A stretch of 64,000 bases of DNA from Datura wrightii (lineage: Eukaryota; Streptophyta; Magnoliopsida; Solanales; Solanaceae): the NCBI GenBank assembly GCA_035772735.1, contig JASDFA010000003.1, positions 61,004,501-61,068,500 of the forward strand. Reading direction: 5' to 3'. Positions 56,388 through 64,000 of this stretch are shown one piece after another (positions within the stretch are counted from its first letter, which is position 1; every line of letters starts with the position of its first letter). The position numbers and the translations under genes were made by a program. The notes beneath the pieces are model-generated. The model had not been told where the DNA came from. It saw only the letters and a list, made by a program, of their open reading frames with translations, and did not search any database.

Positions 56388-56405
56388 TGGCGTCGTTGCT
56401 GGGGA
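56388..56405 (+). other. Primer binding site of element F2 (tRNA-Asp-like)
   Basis: TGGCGTCGTTGCTGGGGA matches TGGCGCCGTTGCCGGGGA at 16 of 18 positions; both differences are C to T. It lies 10 bases after the LTR. Confidence 0.85.
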
Positions 56406-56510
56406 ATACGGCTAAGACTAGATTAATTGCTAGTATTTGACTTTTGGTAGTTATTTCCTGAATTATGTTTTCTTTTTATTTTGTGATACCCACAGGTTGT
56501 TGCTCGGTGA

Positions 56511-58050
56511 ATGCCAAACACTCGAAGTAGTGGAAATCCCCTAATTCCCTTGAACCCTGAAACTGAATGAACATTCCGCAGAATGGAAAACCAGGAGTAG
56601 TGAGATGCCTGCATAGATGAAGAAGCTAGGCAAGTCAAGCTAGCTCGTCAAGCTGCACTTCAGAATGCGAAAGGTACCAGAGACGAGGTTGTTAACGCTA
56701 TCAACATGGGCATGGCAATAGAGGTCATAAAGTTGCCCCTCAATTCTTTGATGATGAGGACCTAGACATTGACGAAGTTGGGTCAACTGGAGCAATTATA
56801 CCACTACCACTGCCCGTTGGGGCCAAATTTGACATAACGAGCACTATGATTCAATTGATAAACATGAAAAGGGTGTTCAGTGGTCATGCAGTAGATGACG
56901 CCAACCTGCACCTAATGAACTTTGTGGGAATTTGCAAGGTGTACAGGTTGCCTAGAGTTATCCAAGATGCCATCAAATTCAGACTTTTCCCCTTTTCTCT
57001 GTCAGGGGAAGCCATTTTATGGTTATCGGCGTTGCCCAACGACTCAAAAACCAACTGGAGGGAACTCAAGTAAGACTTTTTAGAGAGAGTATTTCCCCCC
57101 TCCAGAATGTTGCAGCTCAAGGATGAAACTTATAATTTCCAACAACTTAAAACCGAGGCACTTCATGAAACCTGGCTGAGGTTCAAGAAGAAGTTGGTAA
57201 AGTGCCCAAACCATAAAATTCTGGATGATAGTTTGTTGGAAATTTTCTAAAGGTCTTTGAACAACAATACAAAAGCTGTAGTAGACACAGTGGTGGGAGG
57301 AGCATTGATGAGTCACACCTGGGAGCAAGCTGCTATTACTCTTGACAGGGTGACCAAAACAAATAGGGCATGGAATACCGGGGAGGTAGATGCAGCGGCC
57401 GGTACATATGCTATTAGTTTGACTGCAGATCAATGGAGGAAAGAAGAAGAACGCAACCAGGAATTGGCTCATATGTGCACATCGTTGGATTTGCTTACTA
57501 AGCACATTACGGGAGCTGGAGCCAAAAAGGTGAATGTAGAGGGCACACAAGGATAGGAGCCAAGGGAAGACCACTCTAATTTTGAGGAAGAGGTAAATTT
57601 CATGGATAACCAAGTGATGGGTTTCCGAGCCAACGCCCAAGCGTCTAGTCAGGACAATTGGCGCCAAGGTTCTGGAAATCAAGGTCAGAACCAATACAGA
57701 GATAACTATAACCAAAATGGGTATAGAGACATGAGTTGAGGTTGTGAGCGTGAAGGAGAATGGAGAAGGAATGAAGACTACCGCAACGACCGAGCTGAGG
57801 TATATGTGCCTCCCAATGCATGAGAGGGGGAGGCTGGACGGTTAAAGCTAAAGAGCATGATGGCTGAGATGCTGAAAAGGTGAGGTCCACTGATGATCAA
57901 TTGAAGGAAATATGTGGTGATATATCGAGCATGGGCCAGAGAGTGGAATCTCACGTTACAACCATCAAGCAGATTGAACAGTAGCTAGGGCAATTTTCAG
58001 CATAACTGAACCCTAGGCAGAAGGGTACACTACCTAGAAACACCGTCTAG
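56511..58050 (+). pseudogene. Element F2 gag (decayed)
   Basis: Start ATG 56511 (MPNTRSSGNPLIPLNPETE), then a TGA. The gag domain is readable from about 56866: 'LPRVIQDAIKFRLFPFSLSG' and 'WLSALPNDSKTNWREL', a stop at 57071, 'FLERVFPPSRMLQL', a stop near 57248, and 'DTVVGGALMSHTWEQAA'. The Gly/Asn/Gln-rich tail runs from about 57640 ('NWRQGSGNQGQNQYRDN'). I see no clear CCHC knuckle. It is homologous in layout to the E2 gag. Confidence 0.82.
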
Positions 58051-58990
58051 AACCCTTAGAATGATGGCCATGCCATGGCGGTGATGACTAGGAGTGGTAA
58101 GACCACAGTTGGCCCTTTTCTTCTGGTTGTAGTTGAACGGAAGAAAGAGAGCGTAATTGAAAAGAATGAAAATAGTGCTGAGATGGAATGTGCTGTGATT
58201 GCTGAGTTGCCTGAGGCCCCAATTGATGAAAAAGAATCTGATGTTGAACAAGGTGCAATAAAAATGTACAAGGCTATCCCACGACCACCACCACCGTTCC
58301 CCCAAAGAATAAAGAAAAAGGCGGAGAATGGTAAGTTCCAGAAATTCCTATCAATGCTCAAACAATTATCTGTGAACATACCATCGATTAAGGCATTGGA
58401 ATAAATGCCAGGATATGCTAAGTTCATGAAGGACCTGGTGACAAAGAAGAGGTCCGTGAGTTATGAGCCTTTAGATAATGTAGATCATTGTAGTGCCATA
58501 GCTACATGGGTCCTGGCCCAAAAGAAGGAAGATTTGGGTGCTTTCACTATCCCTTGCACCATTGGAAATGTCGAGTTTGCAAGGCACTCTATGATTTGGG
58601 AGCAAGCATAAACCTGATGCCATTGGCGGTGTTCAAGCAGTTGGGCTTGGGAGTCCCCACACCGACTACCATGCGACTACTGATGGCCGACAGAACTGTG
58701 AAGAAGCCAGTGGGGATCCTGTTTGATGTTCTTGTTAAAGAGACAGATTCATATTCCCAGCAGACTTCGTGATTTTGGATTGTGAGGTTGATTATGAAGT
58801 CCCCATCATCTTGGGCCGACCATTCCTTGCTACTGGGAGGGCCTTAGTAGATGTGGAAGTGATCCAACTGAAGTTCAGACTGAACAAAGAAGAGGTCACC
58901 TTCAACATCTGCCGGGAAGTGCAGCAACCGAAGGAATTTATTGTAGTCTCAGCAATAGTGGATGAATCTGATTTACTTAACAAAGTTTGA
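58051..58990 (+). pseudogene. Element F2 gag-protease linker and protease (decayed)
   Basis: The linker 'AVMTRSGKTT' (58075) matches the Athila-type 'AVTTRSG' of E2. It is followed by 'KFMKDLVTKKRSVSY' and, after a frameshift near 58590, the protease 'DLGASINLMPLAVFKQLGLG'. A second frameshift near 58750 separates this from 'ILDCEVDYEVPIILGRPFLATG'. The residue order matches E2 throughout. The stop at 58988 ends the coding region, and the stem-loop region follows at once. Confidence 0.85.
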
Positions 58991-59036
58991 GTAGTCAAGA
59001 GACGCGCGTCGTTCCACGATATTAAATAAGGCCCTT

Positions 59037-59139
59037 CTTGGGAGGCAACCCGAGTGATGGTTTGGTGAATTCTGAGTAACCGGGCCACCTGCGTCGTGCC
59101 GCGATGTTAAATCAAGCGCTTCTTGGGAGGAAACCCAAG
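59037..59139 (+). promoter_or_regulatory. Duplicated GGGAGGCAACCC-type stem-loops (element F2)
   Basis: CTTGGGAGGCAACCCGAG (59037-59054) and CTTGGGAGGAAACCCAAG (59122-59139), each preceded by a TTAAAT(A/C)A(A/G)G run and a CGTCGTKCCRCGATRTTAAAT segment. The units are about 85 bases apart. Relative to D/E2 (CACGGG...CCCGTG) both sides of the stem have changed and pairing is kept. Confidence 0.65.
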
Positions 59140-59207
59140 TAACTTAACTGATGTGTGTTTAGTGTGCAGGAAAAACAAAAACAGGTGGCAGGAAACTGCT
59201 GAAAAAG

Positions 59208-59612
59208 AAGGTGCTATGATTCTTTGTATGACTCATGATAGAGTCGTACGAGTTGTAGCATGAGTCATGGTAAGAATCAAACAGGTTCTTCAGTGCAGGA
59301 GTTCAGGGTACGGTTGGTCCTACGATTTGTAACTCAAGTGTACTGATTGTAGTACTTATTGTACTTGTGAACTAGGCAAACTATACAAGACAAAGACCAA
59401 CGAGTCATAGTACAATCTGTACCCTCATAGTATGAGTCGTAAGATGCACTCGTAGGTCCACAGGTAAGTTCTTCAACTCTTTGAACTACGGGTCCAAGGG
59501 ACGAGTTGTGGGGCCTTCCTATGACTTGTGGTACAAATCGTGATAGGTCAAAATCCTTGAAATTACCTGACTCGGCCTAGATTTTTAAAATCTTCCCCCT
59601 CTCTTATTTAAA
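59208..59612 (+). promoter_or_regulatory. Internal word cluster and TATA-like box upstream of ORF2 (element F2)
   Basis: GAGTCGTACGAGTTGTAGC, ACCAACGAGTCATAG, TATGAGTCGTAAG and similar words (59230-59545) are of the same type as in the F LTRs. TTATTTAAA (59604-59612) follows, then a leader with CCCTTCTCCC. A candidate donor CAA|GTAAGTG is at 59787. This parallels D and E2. Confidence 0.48.
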
Positions 59613-59786
59613 CTGCAAACCTAAATAGACCCTTCTCCCATGCGATCAAAACCGAAGTCATGAACCACACTCATGATTCTCTCACACCCGTAACTCAATA
59701 CCAACAAACAATCAAGAAATTTCTTGCTCAATCAAGTCCCTCTCAACCCTAATTTCTGACTACCAATCGAAGTAAGCAGCTATCAA

Positions 59787-60595
59787 GTAAGTGTATTGCT
59801 TTGAATATTGATAAAACCTATATGCTTGATGTAATGGTGCTAAAACCCCTGTGAGTCATCATTTTTGCTTGAAAAAATTAAAAGAGACAACGATTAGGGG
59901 TGTGATAGAACTATGTGCGGCTGGGAAAGACTTTGAAGTTGATGAACTTGTGCATTGAAGCATTCACAATTGAGTTATGGGTAGTGACTAAAAAGGGGAG
60001 GGATGAGTAGTTGTAAAATGGGTTGAACTACATGCCTAGACCTGGGGAATTTTGAGTACCCAAAACATGAATAAGATCCCCTATAAACTAAACCAAAATA
60101 AAGGCAGGGGAAGGCATCACAAGCCTTCCTACAATTCGTGGTTTGATACTACATCTCGTAGGATGGCTCATTAGGATTGTCCCAAGCTAAACTAGAAAAG
60201 ACCTGAGGTATGAACTATGGTATGGTTCGTGGTTTGCCACTACGAGTCGTACCAAGGGTTCGTACCAAAGATCTGGAAAGGGTCAAGTCCAAATGAGACA
60301 ATACGATCCTTCCTATGACTCGTGGAATCGACCTATGGGTCGTACCATGAATCGTGGAAAAATACAGAGAAATTGTTATTAAAGGGGAAGCCTCAGACGA
60401 CTCAAGGTACAGATCGTACCTTCGTGGTATGATTCATACTTGGGAATCATAATTTGCATTAGAGATCTCATGGGTCTTCATACGAGTCGTACCTCCAAGG
60501 TACAACCCGTACTGTTGACTCGTGGTTATGTACAGTGGACTTTACTTCTTGATTTTCTTTCTCAGATATGGAATTCTAACTCTCTTTTTCTATAG
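59787..60595 (+). other. Predicted 5'-UTR intron upstream of ORF2 (element F2), holding a second word cluster
   Basis: Donor CAA|GTAAGTG (59787) and acceptor CTTTTTCTATAG|G (AG at 60594-60595), 5 bases before the ORF2 ATG. An alternative acceptor TTTCTTTCTCAG ends at 60565 and an alternative donor AA|GTAAGC is at 59772. From 60125 to 60535 a further set of TACGACTCGTGG / TACGAGTCGTACC words fills the predicted intron. Confidence 0.42.
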
Positions 60596-60600
60596 GTAAA

Positions 60601-62312
60601 ATGACGGTCAAGAATAAAGCATCCAAAGCAACTGCCCGGAGGACACTACATGATGAAACCTATGAATCTGAGCAAGTAGGCAGTTCCCCTAGTGGTTCAA
60701 TTAAGGAATACAACATCGATACATTAGACACCGATGGGACCCGAACCGCTAGGGAAAAGACCAAAGACCAAGCCTTCGAAGCTACTGCCACATCCGTTGA
60801 AGCTCCCCATTCCAAGGAGGGAGCTAAGGAAGGTAATCAGGAGTCAGGAAATGGCTCAAACACAGAAGAAGGATCTAAGGAGACCCAATCCAGTGAGGCA
60901 AGTGGCAATGTTGAGTCAGAGGAGAAGGCTCCTAATGTTGAGTAGCAGCAGATCTCGCCTAGGGAGAGTCATACAATCTGGAGGAGAGTGCCAGGAGCAC
61001 AGAAGATCTATGAATAGGGCATTGCTCTCACCGCTAAAAACAAACCCAGGCAGAGCATCTAAGAAGAACCATAGATCCTCACAAACTTATTGACGAAGTG
61101 GAGGAGATGAAGTGGATATTCAGCTTTTAAGGTCTCAAATGGATGGCTAGGACTCCGGACCAGTACACTTTAGAGATAGTCCATGAGTTCTACGCCAACT
61201 ACTTGGCGACTATGGAGGAAAATGCAAAAAAGGGACAGAAAGTGAAAGATCAGCCCAGAATGGAGAGTGTCATGGTCAGAGGTCGAGAGGTCAACATATC
61301 CGAGCACACTATCTCTAAGATCCTATACGGGCCACAGTTCATACCTCCACATGCCACACTAGAATATGAGTATCGAGTGGAGGCACTGAAATAAATTAGG
61401 CAGCTGGGCTTTGAGGAAAGATAGAGGCAACTACAGTGGTTGGCGGTTATTATAGCTGAGGATGAAGAGGAAGCAGAGTGGGTCACAGGTGGAAAGAAGG
61501 TTACCAAAAATTCACTCCACTTCATAGCAAAAGCCTACTGGACATTAGTTCTCTACCGATTAGCACCAACAATCAATGACAAAACTCTGAGTGCAGACAG
61601 AGAAGCTCTGGTGGCATGTCTCATGTACAGATACCCCATCAACATCCCGAGGATCATCTTAGTGGAGATACGAGATTGATCTATAGGATTGAGAACTACC
61701 ATACCATTCCCGAGCCTCGTTTTCAAATTATGAAAGAGGTAGGAGATCCAGTGTGATGGGGTGAGGAGCGCTTAATTAGAGGGCAGAGGATAGAGGACAT
61801 TGGCTTGATTCGGGATGAAGAACCCAGTGAATCAATCCCGACTTCCCACAATAGTTCCACCGATCCAGCCAACAGGGGGCGCACAAGTGAATGCCTCCAC
61901 CTCACAGGAGAAAAGCAAGACACCAGCTACAGATACCGGTAATTCAGAGGCAGCTCCCAGCACTTCTTCTACACCACTGCCCAGCCATCCGAGCCAGACA
62001 CCAGCAAGATACATTCTAGTGCCCCAAGATTTTCTCCAGAAATTAGCCAAGAGATTGACGATGGCCGAAATAAAAATCCAGGCAATGATGGAAAATGTGA
62101 AGCCTTGGGTGAAAATAGAGATTGATACAGCCGCACAGGCCCTGCATACCAGGCTCGATGGATTTGAGAGAAGATTTAATAGATGCATGGTGGAGAAGAT
62201 AGACACAATCAGCCTCTGGGAGGAGTTGGGAGCTCTTCAGAGCCAAGTGACCGAGCTGGCCTCAATGACAATCGATAGTCATAGCAGCTCCCACTCTTCC
62301 AAACATGGATGA
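60601..62312 (+). pseudogene. Element F2 ORF2 (Athila-like 3' ORF, decayed)
   Basis: ATG 60601 (MTVKNKASKATARRTLHDE) opens a Ser/Glu-rich N-terminal region, closed by TAG at 60943. The conserved part follows in pieces: 'QYTLEIVHEFYANYLATMEE' (61143), 'VMVRGREVNISEHTISKILYG', a stop at 61392, and 'HFIAKAYWTLVLYRLAPTIND' with 'EALVACLMYRYPINIPRII' (to 61679). The C-terminal part has a Ser/Pro/Thr-rich linker, 'MAEIKIQAMMENVKPWVK' and a probable coiled coil to 62312. Family, order and position match D/E2 ORF2, although the sequence is far diverged. The function is unknown. Confidence 0.8.
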
Positions 62313-62783
62313 AGAGCCAGATGAGGAGATTAACTTGGTGGCTTATTGGGGGCCCAAGACAGCAGAAAAGGAGAAAGGAAAGAAGAGAGTCTCCGAGGAT
62401 GTTGGAGAAGAGAGCTTGTGGAAGAGGAGAAAGAAAGAAAGAAGAGAACGCAAGCGGGAATGAGCAGAGAGCCTGCAGTCTCGTAACTCACACATGTTAG
62501 AGCTATAGTAGCGAGCTACAGGAGTAGGAAACTCTACCATGGATCATCTCGAGCTTGCTAGTGGAGGGACCCTTCGGGGGAGCCACATTCAACCCAGATC
62601 ACTATAGAGGCCGTAGAGACGGCCAAGCCTAATGAGGGGGTACCTACTCCCCCTGTTGACACATTAGTGAGTACGCCAGCCATCGCTAGCGCCACGATTG
62701 CAGTAGAGGTACCTCCGCCACAGGATGACAGGAGTGCCTAGAGCGCCACGGGTATGTTCCCTTCCCTCTGTTCTTGTAGTTCA

Positions 62784-62823
62784 TGCTTCGGGGATGAAGC
62801 ACAATTTTTAAAAAGGGGAGGGG
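62784..62823 (+). promoter_or_regulatory. Hairpin plus internal polypurine-like tract 3' of ORF2 (element F2)
   Basis: TGCTTCGGGGATGAAGCA (62784-62801) has a perfect 6-bp stem, followed 8 bases later by AAAAAGGGGAGGGG (62810-62823). The arrangement matches D/E (stem with G-rich loop, then AT run, then G-rich tract) although the stem sequence is unrelated. Confidence 0.6.
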
Positions 62824-64000
62824 TGTACTTGTATATTTTTGGGTTTTTGGATTTGTCCGTGGGTTTTTCTTGTTGTGTTTCTTTTCCCTCCGGTATGCTA
62901 TCTAGTAAAACCAGCATGTTTAGGATTTTATTTTCTTATTTTGTGATTTTTGTTTAATTAGAAAGTAGCCTAGGAGTACTCAGCTAATAAGAATGCACTA
63001 GTTTTGGAATGTTGAAAAAATTGACCCTGTTAAAATTGTTTTTGTTGATAAATTAGCAGTGTACTTGTGACTGCATATATGATTTTTGTGGATCTTTTTA
63101 TGTCATTTAATGTATTAGCATGAGTAGTCTCATTAAGCCATGCATAAACCATACAGGTAGAGTGAATATAAGTCATGTGCCATGAGTGAGTGAGGTTTGA
63201 TACTGAGTTCAGTATTATGTTGAAGATCTAGAACTTGCCTGGTTGGTCTTTGCATAGGTTAAGGATGGTTGATTAGGATATGATCATAGGCCATTTTTGA
63301 GCTCACTTTTAGCCTAAATGACCCTACCAAAATCATTATATTCCCTTGATCCCAATTGTGAGCCTTCAATAAACCATTTTTCTTTGATTAACCGATGAAT
63401 CCTACCCATTTTTTAAATAATGAACCTGCTTTGGCCCTGGTCCCTCCTTGGATATTGTGAACCTTAACATAGGAAAAATTCCTAAGTTGAGGGTGGCTAG
63501 AGTGGGGGTGCATAAATAGTGGGAACAAGGAAAAGGGTGAGAAAATGAGAAAAGGTGAAAAAATGAAGTGTTGTGTGACAAATGAAAAAGAAGAAAAAAA
63601 TAGATGAAAAATTTGAACAAAGAAAATTCAAAAATAATGCTTGAAAAAGGTTGAAGACACACCACACTCATACACATGCACACGAAGGGGGTTAAAAGGG
63701 AAGAAAAGGAAGGAAAAACAAAAAAGGGGTGAAATAGGTGAAAGATGGAGCGCCAATGTATGTAATGCCAAGGAAGGGTTAGTCACTTAAAAAGATCCCA
63801 TATTTATCATGTCCAGCCCTAAAGCCTACATTACAAGCCACATCAAGTTCTATAGTGATCCTAATCTGACCATCTGATAGACCGAACAGAGAAAATAAGG
63901 GCAAGCCTATGGTATCTGATACACAATATTTGGAACTTCTTTGTGAGAATGAGAGTCTCACTTGTTAGTCCCATATCATATCTGTTACTATATTTGTGAG
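62824..64000 (+). other. 3' noncoding region of element F2
   Basis: AT-rich, with no credible ORF on either strand. A purine-rich stretch (about 63520-63740, repeats of GAAAAAG/GGAAAAA) corresponds in position to the pyrimidine-rich plus-strand stretch in D/E (7595-7790). The element's terminal polypurine tract and 3' LTR lie beyond the window. Confidence 0.65.

Larger units (their letters stand above)
54777..64000 (+). mobile_element. Element F2: Athila-like element (gag-protease plus ORF2, no RT or integrase), 3' end off window
   Basis: Contains LTR 54777-56377, tRNA-Asp-like primer site 56388-56405, gag, protease, two GGGAGGCAACCC-type stem-loops, internal word clusters, ORF2 60601-62312, hairpin with purine tract at 62784-62823, and ORF-free 3' sequence to the window end. 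No RT, RNase H or integrase motif is found between the protease (ends 58990) and ORF2 (starts 60601) on any frame I read. It is older than E2, with several stops and frameshifts per gene. Confidence 0.85.

Overview
The window is repeat DNA from a large, transposon-rich plant nuclear genome. I found no host gene, tRNA, rRNA, CRISPR array or prokaryotic signal. Plant origin rests on Ty3/gypsy elements of two plant lineages. Tekay/Del-like elements (families A, B, C, H) have the initiator tRNA-Met primer site, gag-PR-RT-RH-INT order and a chromodomain-like tail. Athila-like elements (families D, E, F) have the tRNA-Asp primer site TGGCGCCGTTGCCGGGGA and a 3' ORF of the 'putative plant transposon protein' type (PF20167-like). 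A eudicot is likely; I cannot name the species.

Layout. Almost all of 1-51725 is one nested stack, and the boundaries can be read from LTR ends and target-site duplications (TSDs). Element A (+ strand, 5' end off the window) carries element B (- strand, 3742-46874) in its RT gene, TSD CTTTT. B carries D (- strand, 6128-14048, TSD GTGAC) in its 3' noncoding region and C (- strand, 18972-44277, TSD CTTAC) in its leader. C carries E1 (- strand, 21439-36750, TSD ACATT, left copy ACTTT) at its 3' LTR/PPT border. E1 carries E2 (- strand, 25166-35129, TSD TCGGG) in its 3' ORF. A itself sits in the LTR of an older minus-strand Tekay-like element H (51726-53098). To the right lie a leader fragment with LTR and primer site (F1, 53099-54776) and a longer plus-strand Athila-like element F2 (54777 to beyond 64000).

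Coding state. A and B are badly decayed; A has lost the RT catalytic box and B has FINN in its place. C is close to intact, with two internal deletions and two nonsense codons. E2 and F2 have gag and protease, then no RT, RNase H or integrase, then the 3' ORF ('ORF2'). They are non-autonomous and would need a partner's RT and integrase. D lacks even a recognisable gag: it has two small unknown ORFs and an open 406-codon ORF2.

Most interesting structure. (1) Each LTR family carries a 100-400 bp cluster of short palindromic words in U3; where a TATA box can be seen (A, C, D/E, F) the cluster lies just upstream of it. The words are GTGTCACGGAGGC-type in C, D and E, and ACGACTCGT/TACGAGTCGTA-type in A, B and F. 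(2) In D, E2 and F2 the same word type recurs inside the element, upstream of ORF2, followed by a TATA-like sequence, a pyrimidine-rich leader, a candidate 5' splice site and an AG|GT acceptor 5-6 nt before the ORF2 ATG. This looks like a second internal promoter with a 5'-UTR intron. (3) A stem-loop around GGGAGGCAACCC has compensatory stem changes between families. (4) A hairpin plus a second polypurine-like tract lies just 3' of ORF2. These readings come from by-eye comparison of copies in this window and remain hypotheses.
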